Of a stretch of 64,000 nucleotides of DNA, positions 45,000 through 55,358 are shown one piece after another. A model generated the notes under the pieces. It saw only the letters and a list, made by a program, of their open reading frames with translations. It had not been told where the DNA came from and did no database searches. A program made the translations under genes and the position numbers. How positions within the stretch are numbered: the stretch's first letter is position 1; every line of letters starts with the position of its first letter. Origin of the DNA: Ipomoea triloba (taxonomy: Eukaryota > Streptophyta > Magnoliopsida > Solanales > Convolvulaceae); the NCBI RefSeq assembly GCF_003576645.1, contig NC_044925.1, positions 3,674,551-3,738,550 of the forward strand, read 5' to 3'.

Positions 45000-47900
45000 T
45001 CAATAGACTTCAGCGGCTGTATAATTGTTGGGTACTCTTTGGCGCCTCTCCACATATGTAGATGGAAACCAGCCCGCCCTACCTTGGCATTCTCCTTCTG
45101 ACCATCCAGATGGTGCCACCTGAGCATATCACAATGTCAAACTAATTCGATAAGCGGATCTTCAGAGTTGGGAAGAAAATGACGGTTATGCATCAAGTTC
45201 ATAGTGAAAAGTAGAGAATATAATAAGCAACCTTCCGAACAACAATGAAATCCCCCTTAGACAAGCTCAGTTCCTTCTCTGTTTCAGCTTCAAAACTATG
45301 AATTACCTGCAAAAAGAACATAACTGATAGTCTAATAGGCTGAAGTAGAACCACATAACATGTGCCCAGTGTCCAACAAGATAAATACTTCTATAGTTGG
45401 TGCTACCTAAAGGTCTTCTATACTTGGTATGAAAGGTGAATTAGAAGTTACCTCAGCCAAAAAGTACTTTGTTTTCTCCGAGGAGTGAATGATTGGGGTT
45501 GCAGAAGGAGCTACAATAGGAGGAGTTGCCTCTTTCCGTTGTTTCTCCGAGACCATCTACCATCACAGGCTACATGTCAGGAAAATTTCCATTGAGGTAT
45601 GAAAGAATATTTCCAAAACTAAGTAGAAACCCACCTCAGCTTCAATATTGCCCAGAATAACAGCAACTCTTTCGTGATATTGCCTCTCTCCTTCAACCTT
45701 CAGAAAATATAAGTCAAAATGGAGACACGGTCCTAAAAATGATTAAGTAAAAATAGGACGCTATAAAATACCATTGCTACAAGTCTCTGATATGTTAGCC
45801 TCTGCTGTTGTGATTCCACAGCAGACAATGCAGCTGCTGCTTCTTTACCTAGTACTGCCATATTTGCCCGTAGTTCCTGCATTTTAGCTTCTGCTGCATG
45901 CAGTTTTGCCACATTTTCTGGAATAGGAGCTTCTTTTACCCGTGCCTGTCTTCTAGAAACTTCAACCGCCTGCTTGTTTCAGGTGATCAATTAAATCAAG
46001 TTATTATGAGCTCAAAAGTAGAAACTCACTACAGTAAATCAAAATATATTGACCTTAAAATATTTCTTTAAAAAAAAGCTGTCATGTTACCTGAGTCTCT
46101 GCCTCTTGCCTCATACGGCTATAACGTTGAGCAAGATTACGAGCATCTTCTAAAGGAGATCCAGTTATCATTGCTCTCAAAGGCTCTAGGACCTAAAAAT
46201 GCCAAATCTACAAGTCATACTTCAACACTTGCAAAGCATTGTGTTTGATCACAAATAGACACCAGCTTGGTTGGCGTGAGTGGCCGTGCACTCTCGTCCT
46301 TTAAGAGAGGTCGGGAGTTCAAAACCCCTTCTTGTATGGAAAAACCAATATGGCGCCTTTTAATTGGGGCGGGCCGGTGCCCGGGATACCTCGTGATCTA
46401 ACCAAAAAAAAAAATAGACACCAGAGATACCTTGATGTATCTCCAATGCCAACATCTTAGCCCAAATTCTGATTATCCCCTTGTTCACACAGTTTTAAAA
46501 ACTAAGAAAACTATACTTAGTTATGAAACTAGATTTTAGGAGACAACACAAAAGATTGAACTTAGAAGCATATACTTTCTGTGATAAACACCGCAAGTGA
46601 AAATTAACAGTTCGAAAGATACTTCGTGTCTGTGTGTGTGAGCGAGATAAATGTCACTCCTTATCTACACAGGCATGCAACTATTAGGTTTGATTTCGAA
46701 CTCAAAACACCAACATCAGAATTGAACCCAATCAATCAAAATCTAGACTTGAAGGAATTATTTGACCTCGCAGTTCCAAAAGACAAACAAATTATAATGT
46801 ACAGTTAGTGTCTCTCTCTAATAGAAAGCTGTAAACAAGTCTAAAACTCATACTCTCAAAAGATACATCAAAATCAGATAACAAAGGATTCACCAACCTG
46901 ATTATACAATAGTCTATTCAGGTCTTCAACCTCCTTCTCCACATGTTTTCGAGCATCTCCATAGATAGATGCAGATTTAGATAGAACTTCATCGTTGACA
47001 TTTTCGACACCATATTTGCAGCAATCTTCAGACAGCTTGGTTCCTTGATACCCACAAAGTTCAAAACATTAACCAACCACATAAATAAAGTAGTGCCAAA
47101 ATAACATTTTAGCACATAAATAAACTTTGTAACATATTACGCTGCAACTAGTGTGAACATGGTGATTGGAACTTGAAAGAAATAGTAACTGTTACCTGCT
47201 TCTATATGCTTATATCCAATAGCTGTAAATGTTTCGGTTGCCTTTACAAGTTCTTTCTGAAAATCCTGTACACATCAGATGTTGAACTTTCATATGAGGA
47301 CCAAAATTTAACAAGATTGAGTTAATAAACAGCAAAATCATGAAACATAATTCCATAATTGTTTCGTTGAGGAGTTTAGGAAGATATACAAGTTTTTTAT
47401 TTTTATATTTTTTATCGCAATCCACAGTTTGTCTAATCTGATTTCAGTTTGAAAATGTAGCCAAGATTTCCTAATGATAGTTTCTAAGGACCAGGACTTA
47501 AAAATATTCTTTCACCTTAGGTTTCCCAACAAGCAATCAGATACTCCGTATTTTGAAGCTTCACTCACAAAATAGCAAAGGTTTATGTCATTGTAGAGAA
47601 GTGATAACAGGAATAGCATTCTTACCCTTCCAGAACGGGTAGACCGATACAATTTTTCCAAATGCTGATGCATTTGCATCTCGACTTCATCAATAACCAC
47701 GACATCAGAGCTTTCATAACCACTTGCACTGAACTGCTTAATTACAGCCTGAATTCCAATCACCCACATTAAGATTAACAAAGAAGCCCAGTTAAGCTAA
47801 AATAGGGCCTATTCCTAAAAGCTGACAAATCTTTAAGCCTCAAATTCAGATTTCTAAAAATATCAACAAATTTATCATGCACAACTCTGCAACTTATCCG

Positions 47901-48231
47901 GAAAAAAAAACTATCAAAAGTTTTAAAGTTTTTGCCACATTTCTATTCATAATTCCCAATCTATCATTTCCATTGCAATTCTAGGATTCTGTCATCACAA
48001 GTTTTAAATCCCCACAATTTCAACTTATAAACTCAATTATCTCACTCCCCATTCCCCAGCAGCAATTCAATAAACAAATAATCGAAAAAGAAATCCAAGA
48101 ATTTATAACACATTATGTAAGGCCCATAGGAAAACATCTTTAAATAAGGGAAAAAGAAAGGAATGATAGACCTGTTGTTGTTTGGCAACTTGTTCTTTAA
48201 ACTTGCTCGCTTGCTTCCTCAGAGCATCCAT
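45000..48231 (-). CDS. SH3P3: SH3 domain-containing protein 3 (BAR-SH3 membrane-trafficking protein)
   Basis: Ten exons on the - strand: 48231-48172, 47748-47626, 47265-47196, 47043-46898, 46192-46091, 45969-45772, 45697-45635, 45556-45452, 45306-45232 and 45119-45000, giving 353 aa. Every junction is GT-AG and in phase. The N-terminus MDALRKQASKFKEQVAKQQQ and residues up to ~250 (ESSDVVVIDEVEM, GTKLSEDCCKYG, YGDARKHVEKE, SPLEDARNLAQRYSRMRQEA) form the BAR-like coiled coil. Residues ~285-345 are the SH3 domain (YFLAEVIHSF, ELSLSKGDFIVV, SGWSEGECQGRAGWFPSTYV), with the usual W, P and Y ligand-binding residues. It matches Arabidopsis SH3P3 far better than SH3P1 or SH3P2. Family members bind curved membranes and act in clathrin-mediated traffic, cell-plate and autophagosome formation. 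Intron 4 has a SINE. Confidence 0.95.
46266..46411 (+). mobile_element. SINE family 2 in SH3P3 intron 4
   Basis: A 146-bp insertion beginning CTTGGTTGGCGTGAGTGGCC, with box-A-like TGGCGTGAGTGG, box B GGGAGTTCAAAACCCC, a GGGGCGGGCCGGTGCCCGGG segment and an A-rich tail. The perfect 13-bp duplication AAATAGACACCAG (46253-46265, 46412-46424) flanks it. Unrelated to SINE family 1. Confidence 0.9.
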
Positions 48232-48445
48232 CTCTCCTTTCCTCACTCTATCTCCCTCTCTCTCTCTCTCTATATGTGTGTGTGTGTGTACTGTTAATTG
48301 TAACTGGGTTTGACTCTTGAGGTAGATGAGTGAACACAGAAGGAACAGAGCGATGCCCTGGAGAGTTTCGATCGGAAGCGAGATGTACAGATCTGGAAAA
48401 GCAGCTGCCACTTGCAGTCCAATTTCCACTTTTTTTTACGGGGGC
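48232..48445 (-). promoter_or_regulatory. SH3P3 leader and proximal promoter
   Basis: A CA/GA microsatellite (TACACACACACACATATAGAGAGAGAGAGAGGGAG, here split by strand at 48250-48290) lies about 30-60 bp before the start codon. A Harbinger MITE at 48446-49078 begins only 215 bp upstream, so the native promoter must be short or include transposon sequence. Confidence 0.45.
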
Positions 48446-49078
48446 GGTGTTTGGCATAGCTTATTTATGAGCTTATAGTTTATTTTAAGCTACTAATAAG
48501 CTATAAGCTTTGTTTGGTAATGTTCTCAAAATAAGCTAGTAGTTTAAAATAAGAGTTTATTTTGAAACGCTACTTCAAGTAGCTTTTCAAAAATAAGATA
48601 GTAGCTTCTTAACTTTTTTTCATCTTTATCCTTATTATTTTATATAAATGACATCATTTATCTCTCCCAATTAAAATTCTTTTGGCCTTTTTTCTTCAAT
48701 ATGTTTCGTTGTAATTTTAAATAGATATTTATGTTTAAACAATAATTTTCGTATGAACTAATTTTATGAATTATAAACATCTTGTTTTACTTTATATATT
48801 TTCAAATATATGTTCTCACTTTATATTTTATTAAATTATATTAATTTCATTATTTTATATTTTAATATGTAAACAAACCTATTTAAATTTAAAACTATTT
48901 AACTTTTATGAATATGTCCTTTTTAGTCTTTTTACATTTATCAACTTATCAAAAAGCTAATTTTACCAAACACTTTTAAGCATAACAGCTAGCTTAACAG
49001 CTCTTCAGATTTCAGTTTCGAGTTTATAGCTTTTCAGCTTTCAGCTACTGTTTCAGCTAGGTTAGACAAACATAGCCA
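48446..49078. mobile_element. 0.63-kb PIF/Harbinger-type MITE upstream of SH3P3
   Basis: The left end GGCGGTGTTTGGCATAGCTT and right end (reverse complement) GGCTATGTTTGTCTAACCTA match the two ends of the 28591-30135 element in inverted order. It keeps AAGCTACTAATAAGCTATAA and TTTTGAAACGCTA words, but has no transposase. Confidence 0.75.
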
Positions 49079-49206
49079 AGGTGTCAACAATCAATAGTCA
49101 TGATTCAACAATTCTTTTTCTTCTTTTTTTTTTTCTATTTTCTCTCTTAATTTTCTTTAGACGGTAACGAGAGTTGCAAAATTGTTTCTTAATATTAGGG
49201 TTTTGT

Positions 49207-49305
49207 GGTCTTGTGGTCCAGTGGCATCAAACCCTTCCCTTTATATGGGAGGTGGTGGGTTCGAGTCTCAGTGGAGATAGAGTCAGTAGTATTCAAAAAA
49301 AACAG
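49207..49305 (+). mobile_element. SINE family 1 copy
   Basis: Starts GTGGTCTTGTGGTCCAGTGG and has box A (CCAGTGGCATCAAACC) and box B (GGTTCGAGTCTCAGTGG), then GATAGAGTCAGTAGTATTCA and an A-run. It has the same short form as the ABCB9-intron copy but with box B kept. Confidence 0.8.
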
Positions 49306-49313
49306 GAATAACT

Positions 49314-49910
49314 TTTTAACTACACACGAAATTGCAATTGAGTCATCCAACTAAAAGACCTGCAATTGAGTCTCTAAACGACTACACACGAAATACTAAA
49401 AGACCTGCAATTGAGTCTCTAAACGACTACACACGAAATTGCAATTGAGTCATCCAACTAAAAGACCTGCAATTGAGTCTCTAAACGACTACACACGAAA
49501 TTGCAATTGAGTCATCCAACTAAAAGACCTGCAATTGAGTCTCTAAACGACATAAAATCATGTAATTGAACTAATAATGACATGTTTACTTGTTGATAGC
49601 TGACGTGGCGGTTATCGGATTAAAAGATATTTTTTAAATTTTTATTTTAATAATTTTAAATTTTAAAAAATAAAACCTCCTGCAGCCTGGAGACGAAGGT
49701 CTCTTCGTCTCTGGGCTGCCGGAGACGGGGTCAATCTCGTCGTCTTCGGCAGCTCGGAGACGAAGGGGCCTCTTTTAATCCGATGGAAAACATGTCATTA
49801 TTCGTTCAATTGCATGATTTTGTGTCGTTCAGTGACTCGGGATTTTTTAGTTCAATGGCCCAATTATAATTTTGTGTGTAGTTCGATGACCTATTTAACC
49901 CTTATTCATA
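49314..49910. mobile_element. Element with ~62-bp tandem repeats and a GC-rich core
   Basis: Left: four units of ACTACACACGAAATTGCAAT ... GAGTCTCTAAACG at 49319, 49381 (with a 17-bp deletion), 49426 and 49489. Right (49800-49905): the inverted counterpart, AAATCATG/CATGATTTTG, GTGACTCGGG and AATTTTGTGTGTAGTTCGAT. The core 49675-49770 is GC-rich with CGGAGACGAAGG words. This is a common layout of plant non-autonomous elements. Target duplication not resolved. Confidence 0.6.
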
Positions 49911-50249
49911 AATTCTACTCTTGCATTATCACGTTTAGTCATTCAATTAAATTTTAATCATTCAAGCATTTTGTTTCAACATGCAATTTCTTGTTACCTC
50001 TCCTTATCTTGTTAACTATTTGAATTGAATGATAAAATTATATTTCATCATCTTTATTAAATAGTTAAATGATAAAAAATATTTTAAAAAATTGTGACAA
50101 AGAAATGAAAGTCAATGATTTAATGCGATTAAGGGTTACTTTGGAAACCAAAAAAATATTTTTCAGAAATGGCTCTTTTTTTTTTATGAAGATGCTCTCA
50201 TTCACGCTATATCTAAATGTAAGGAACTCGAGTTCAATCAATAGCGTTT

Positions 50250-50441
50250 GATAATGACATTGGAATGTATGATATCACTTTACAAACCAGTAAATGGTAC
50301 ATCATCTCAAATGCCATTGTCAAATATGTCCGGACAAACTATAAAGTACTTGATCACAAATACAATTACACATGGATTTTAAATGCTCGGACCGGTGTCC
50401 AAATAAGTGACGATGATGACACGCCATTTGCTCCCATGTAA
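50250..50441 (+). pseudogene. Helitron-type RPA/DUF223 OB-fold remnant
   Basis: The frame reads DNDIGMYDITLQTSKWYIIS, NAIVKYVRTNYKVLDHKYNY, TWILNARTGVQISDDDD, then TPFAPM and a stop at 50439-50441. This resembles the replication protein A-like single-strand DNA-binding domain that plant Helitrons carry. ATGTAAGT at its end could be a splice donor. The upstream part is not readable. It lies 210 bp before a Helitron-like 3' terminus. Confidence 0.65.
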
Positions 50442-50609
50442 GTGGTTTATTTGTTTCTACTTACTTTAGTTGCAATTTAGCTATTTATAATTTCGTTATG
50501 TTTTATTAAAATATATAAGCATCGAGATTATTTCTTTGGTTTTTATTAATTTAGCATTTTTTTCTCTCTCATTATTATATGACTACTTGCTTTAACCAAT
50601 TAAGGAACG

Positions 50610-50655
50610 CATTAGGTATTGGTTTAATCGCGAAACGCGCGTGTGTGATAACTAG
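50610..50655 (+). mobile_element. Helitron-like 3' terminus
   Basis: The short stem TCGCGAAACGCG (50628-50639) is followed by GCGTGTGTGATAA and CTAG at 50652-50655, next to a host T. A hairpin about 10 bp before CTRR-T is the Helitron 3' signature. Together with the RPA-like fragment upstream, it marks a decayed Helitron. Confidence 0.65.
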
Positions 50656-50659
50656 TAAT

Positions 50660-51305
50660 AATAATAAGTGGTGTTGGTGTTGGTGGTAGTGGTGTGTTGT
50701 GATGGTGGCGGCCACAATAATAATCTATAAATTAGCATGAAGAAAGATGAAAGAGAAAAGAGAGATAGGAAAATAAAGAATTTTAAAATGTTTTTCATCT
50801 AAAAACCACATTGTCTGTAAAATTGAATTTTTTTCCGTTTATCATAATAAATATTTTCCTTTTTTAACTCTATTTTCTTTGAATACTTAAACGAGGAAAT
50901 AAAAATAACTTCTGCCTGTCATTTTCTAGATTTTCAAAAGGACCCTAAATGTAGGGATGACAATGGAGGTGCAACAGAGAGTAGGGTCCTCGCCTTGCCC
51001 CAAATTCGATCCACATTCCCCAAACCCGGCCAGTTTTTGGTGTAATGTGCATCTTTTCGTTTTAAGCATCCTTGTTCTTGGGTTGTTCCTATGACAACTA
51101 AAAGTCTGAGCTAATAGATGAAGTACGCAATTATGTTTTATATATTATTATATGCTCAACATTTTGTACAATTCCAATGGATAGAACGTTGGCAAAATGG
51201 AAATGGAGAAAAGAAGAAAAAGAAAAGAATGCAGAAACAAAGGAATTATAATAAGATACTATCTATGCACACAATCTTTGATACAATTCTGAAATTCATC
51301 TTCTT
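50660..51305. other. Intergenic, 3' flank of the AWPM-19 gene
   Basis: AT-rich. A GGTGTTGGTGTTGGTGGTAG run lies at 50669-50690. 50940-51030 has GC-richer sequence of unknown origin. The frame 51118-51423 on the + strand overlaps the last exon of the - strand gene and is a shadow. Confidence 0.4.
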
Positions 51306-52117
51306 TTATCTCCTGGTTTTGCCGGAGGCGCCACAGATGACTGCTATGTACACCAGTTGTGTAACAGTTAGGATAATCAGAAAGGCTTCTGCTGTTCTCT
51401 GTGTATTTTTGGTCCACATTTAGCAAGCAAATTAAACCTTATTAGTATTGCCATTATATTGTCATCAACTTTCAGGGATTTAATTAACAAGTTGAACACT
51501 CACCAGTTTGGCGTTTCTACTTTGGAGTTCAATCTCTTTCCAGGCAAATCTGCAAAACGTGATTTTGCAGGTTAATCCGAATGACACGAAATTTGGTGCA
51601 AGTAACATTATTCATTCGAGAGCTCGAGAGAGTTACCCCATGGCAAGGGCAGTAAGACTCCAGGCAACAGCGGCAGCAGAAGTAGCAGAAGGCAAGCTGT
51701 CAAAGTCCCAATGGCGGATATGGTCGATGCCAACGAGGACAGATACAACTCCAACCAACCCGGCTATCAGAGAAAACACGGCCAAGAATCCCGTGGCGGC
51801 ATTCCCCATGGAATAACATATCGGAGAGAATTGTGGGGGAAAACTCAATCCTGGAGCTGTATGTTAAGCATATAATATATAAACATAAATGTGCAATGCA
51901 ATTATTAGCTTAGACTTTTAGTTGAGGTGGAGCACATAAGAATGCAGGAGTGTATGTAAAGCAATAGAATAGGAATATGGGGTTTACCAATGAAGAAGCC
52001 TTCATTAATGGCATTGTTAGTAGCCCAGCTAGCAATGGCCACAACTATAACATACATGCAGAAATTTAGCCCCAAAAGCATTGATGCTACAGATCTAAGA
52101 TCCCCATTATTAGCCAT
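51306..52117 (-). CDS. AWPM-19 family membrane protein (PM19-like)
   Basis: Four exons on the - strand, 52117-51988, 51856-51637, 51549-51504 and 51398-51306, join in phase to 162 aa. It has four hydrophobic spans (about 12-33, 64-86, 101-120, 135-155). AWPM-19 landmarks are present: an N-terminal LNFCMYVIVVAIASWA with ATNNAINEG, then GFLAVFSLIAGLVGVVSVLV, GIDHIRHW, AVAWSLTALAMGFAWKEI, and RTAEAFLIILTVTQLVYI in the last helix. Family members are small plasma-membrane proteins tied to ABA, cold and desiccation responses; some transport ABA. Length is close to normal (~170-180). Last exon ends GKTRR, stop at 51306-51308. Confidence 0.9.
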
Positions 52118-52965
52118 TCTTGAATCTGGTTTAATTTCTCTGTGAAGATGGCAAATTTTGGATACACAAATCTTGTGCTAATGCTATAGGGTAATAGGGG
52201 TTTATAAGATCCAATGTGAAAAGGGGTTTTGGTTCTTTTCTTGTAAGGATGTTCTCTCTGTTAAGTTCTGTGGGGTTGAGAAATTAATCCCTGGAGGCTA
52301 AGGCAAGGATGCTTTCATGCCTCAAGATTCCTTCCTGCCCGGCTAACTAATAATTGTAAACCTTTCTTTTGGATGGTGCATTCTTTAATTACAAAATGAT
52401 CATTTCACCCATGGGGAAGAATTGCTTTGCCACTTTCGAGGTTATACCAGTTTGGACTTTGGAGTTTGAGCTTAAAAGAGGGGTTCGATACTTTTTAATC
52501 AATTAAATTCTCAAAAAATATTTTCAAGAAATATATTTGATGAAAATAACTTTACTGGAAAAATTAATTAGGGAGTAACATATTTGGTGTTACAATGAAA
52601 CATAACAATTAAATTACTTGAAAATATTACACCAAATATAAAAATAATTTTCCACAATTTAAATTTTCAGGGAAGTTAGAACTTTAATTTCTTGCTACCA
52701 AGCCTCCTCTTAATAGATTTATCACCTACAAAAAGTCCCAATGAACATAAATAGGGATTAATTTTGATGTGTGGACCGACATAGGCTGTTATGACAACAA
52801 TTTTATGTTATTTGTAATTCTAACAAATGATAAATTATGTGGTTTTTTTTTTTTTTTTTTTTGTAATGAAATAATACATTGGATTACAATTGGATCTAAT
52901 TTCATACGTGCTCAGCATAATATAATTAAGTATTTTGTAAAATGGTACAAATAGCCTTATTTATT
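52118..52965. other. Intergenic between AWPM-19 and the PPR gene
   Basis: The first ~200 bp presumably hold the promoter of the - strand AWPM-19 gene. The rest is AT-rich with a T-run at 52842-52862. No gene seen. Confidence 0.4.
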
Positions 52966-53076
52966 TATTTTTTGAGTACTATTGACACGTAATATCTGTT
53001 AATATATACTTTCTCAACCAATTGAAGCACAATGAGTTAATATCGCTTCCACTCAGACTCGAATTCATGAACTCCC

Positions 53077-53079
<3 letters not shown>
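52966..53079 (-). mobile_element. SINE family 1 fragment upstream of the PPR gene
   Basis: TTTTGAGTACTATTGACAC, TTCTCAACCAATTGAAGCAC and CTCAGACTCGAATTCATGAA match the 3' two thirds of SINE family 1. The head is replaced by the TA array that follows. Confidence 0.65.

Positions 53080-53149
<70 letters not shown>
53080..53149. repeat. (TA)n microsatellite
   Basis: About 70 bp of uninterrupted TA, ending 100 bp before the PPR start codon. Confidence 0.95.
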
Positions 53150-53152
<3 letters not shown>

Positions 53153-53249
53153 TCAATTATATTTTCAGGTTTTCTTAATAATTATTAACCTATGGGGTAT
53201 TTATTGGCCATTTAATTTGTTGTCATGCTTAGTGGAATAGTAGATCGCC

Positions 53250-55358
53250 ATGCAAATATTTCCCGTTTTGATTAAAGAATTCAAATTTCGACCCTTATAC
53301 TTCGCCATTCCAACCCTCTCAAGATCGCTCACTTCTGATGCAAAGCACTCAAATGCAGTCCCTCGCACTTGCTATTCAATCCTCGTTAACTTTCTCTTGA
53401 ACCGAAAAATAGATGAAGCCGAAAGGCTTTTCGGCAAAATCCCGTCTCCCAGCATTTACCTGTGCACCAAAATGATTGGTGGGTATGCAGAAAACGGGAG
53501 ACTGAATGACGCACTGAATCTGTTCGATAGAATGCCGGTGAAGGACGTAGTCATGTGGAATTCCATTATCAAAGGGTGCGTAGAATGCGGGAATGTGGAG
53601 ATGGGCATGAAGCTGCTCGATGAAATGTCTGAGAGAAATGCTGTTTCGTACACGACTGTGATCAATGGGTTGTTGAGGTTTGGGAGGGTCGAGAAGGCGG
53701 AAGGTCTGTTTCGGGAGATGCCAGAGAAGGATGTAGCAGCCTGGAATGCAATGCTGTATGGGTATTTTGAGAACGACAGAGTGGAGGAGGCGCTGAGGTT
53801 GTTTGAGATGATGCCAAGAAGGAATGTGATTTCTTGGACATCCATGGTTAGCGGACTTGACCAGCATGGAATGAGTGAGGAGGCCTTGGTGACCTTTAGG
53901 AAGATGTTGGGGTTTGGAATTAAACCAAACTCAAATACTTTTGCATCTGCTATAACTGCTTGTGCTACCATGGAGGATCTTGTTTTAGGGAGTGAAATTC
54001 ATGGCACCTCCCTGAAGGCTGGTTTTGGTTTTGATGCATATGTTGCTGCTTCACTCATCACATTTTATGCCAATTGCATGAAAATTGATGATTCTTGGCG
54101 GGTTTTTAACGAAAAAATGCACATGAATGTAGTGGTATGGACATCTCTACTAACAGGCTATGGTTTGAATCATAAGCATGAGGATGCATTGACTCTTTTT
54201 GCAGATATGATCAGAATTGGGGTATGCCCTAACCAGTCTTCCTTCACCAGTGCCTTGAACTCGTCCTCTGAAGTCGAGTCTGTTGATCTAGGGAAAGAGA
54301 TCCATGGTGTGGCAGTCAAACTAGGTTTCAATACTGACGCCTATGTGGGTAACTCCCTAGTCGTGTTGTACTCGAAATGTGGAAATATGGATGATGGACT
54401 ACTTATATTCAAGGAAATAGCAGAAAAGAACACAGTCTCCTGGAACTCGGTTATAGTTGGATGTGCACAGCACGGGCATGGCAAATGGTCACTTGCATTA
54501 TTTGCCCAAATGGTAAGAACGGGTGTTGGCATTGATGATATCACCTTCACCGGGTTGCTTTCTGCCTGTAGCCATTCTGGTATGTTGCATAAAGGAAGAA
54601 TGCTATTTCATTATCTTTGTGAGAACATGTCGATGCAGATGAAGATTGAGCATTATGCGTGCATGGCGGATATCTTATGCCGGGGTGGGAAATTAGATGA
54701 AGCAGAGAATTTAGTGAAAACCATGATGCCTATGAAGCCAAATCTTTCAATTTGGCTAGCCCTGCTTAGTGGCTGCAGGAAACATTCTAACATAGAAATA
54801 GCCGAAAGAGCTGCAGAAAACATTTTTCGTCTCGATCCAAACTGCAGTGCAGCTTATGTTCTGTTGTCCAATATGTATGCTGCTACGAGTAGGTGGAATG
54901 ATGTTGCAAGGATTAGAGTGAAGATGAAGAGAAGAGGGAACATAAAACAACCGGGATGCAGTTGGGTAAATCTAAAGGGAACCCGGCATGAATTTGTTTC
55001 TGGTGACAGGTCCCATCCTCTGTGTGATCAGATATATGAAAAACTTGAGTGGTTGGGAAAGAAATTAAAGGAAATAGGTTATGTCTCCGATCAAAGATTT
55101 GCATTGCACGACGTCGAGGATGAACAGAAGGAAGCCATGTTGTCACATCATAGTGAGAGGCTTGCTATTTGCTTTGCACTAATTACTACTGTGGAGGGCA
55201 GCACCATTATAGTTATGAAGAATCTAAGAGTTTGTGGAGACTGCCACTCTGCCATCAAACTTATAAGCAAAATCGTTTGCCGTGAGATTGTATTGAGAGA
55301 TTCAACCCGTTTTCATCACTTTAGGGATGGGTTTTGCTCTTGCTCAGATTATTGGTAG
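53250..55358 (+). CDS. Pentatricopeptide repeat protein, PLS-DYW class (At5g46460-type)
   Basis: One uninterrupted frame of 702 aa; most plant PPR genes are intronless. Residues ~40-530 are PLS-type repeats (DVVMWNSIIKGCVECGNVEM, KDVAAWNAMLYGYFENDRVE, NVISWTSMVSGLDQHG, NTVSWNSVIVGCAQHGHGKW). E/E+ motifs follow (~535-600), then a complete DYW domain ending CSCSDYW. The deaminase motif H634-S-E636, the C662-x-x-C665H zinc ligands and the final C696/C698 are present, so it could catalyse C-to-U editing by itself. Overall it resembles Arabidopsis At5g46460 (PCMP-H49), a predicted mitochondrial protein. The N-terminus is basic and hydrophobic (MQIFPVLIKEFKFRPLYF), compatible with an organelle signal. 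The RNA target cannot be read without decoding each repeat's 5th/35th residues. Confidence 0.95.
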   Translation: MQIFPVLIKEFKFRPLYFAIPTLSRSLTSDAKHSNAVPRTCYSILVNFLLNRKIDEAERLFGKIPSPSIYLCTKMIGGYAENGRLNDALNLFDRMPVKDVVMWNSIIKGCVECGNVEMGMKLLDEMSERNAVSYTTVINGLLRFGRVEKAEGLFREMPEKDVAAWNAMLYGYFENDRVEEALRLFEMMPRRNVISWTSMVSGLDQHGMSEEALVTFRKMLGFGIKPNSNTFASAITACATMEDLVLGSEIHGTSLKAGFGFDAYVAASLITFYANCMKIDDSWRVFNEKMHMNVVVWTSLLTGYGLNHKHEDALTLFADMIRIGVCPNQSSFTSALNSSSEVESVDLGKEIHGVAVKLGFNTDAYVGNSLVVLYSKCGNMDDGLLIFKEIAEKNTVSWNSVIVGCAQHGHGKWSLALFAQMVRTGVGIDDITFTGLLSACSHSGMLHKGRMLFHYLCENMSMQMKIEHYACMADILCRGGKLDEAENLVKTMMPMKPNLSIWLALLSGCRKHSNIEIAERAAENIFRLDPNCSAAYVLLSNMYAATSRWNDVARIRVKMKRRGNIKQPGCSWVNLKGTRHEFVSGDRSHPLCDQIYEKLEWLGKKLKEIGYVSDQRFALHDVEDEQKEAMLSHHSERLAICFALITTVEGSTIIVMKNLRVCGDCHSAIKLISKIVCREIVLRDSTRFHHFRDGFCSCSDYW

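Noticed and set aside
53376..53971. Long - strand frames opposite the PPR gene (163 and 171 aa)
   Set aside because: Shadows of the + strand PPR coding sequence. No PPR or other motif in the antisense product.
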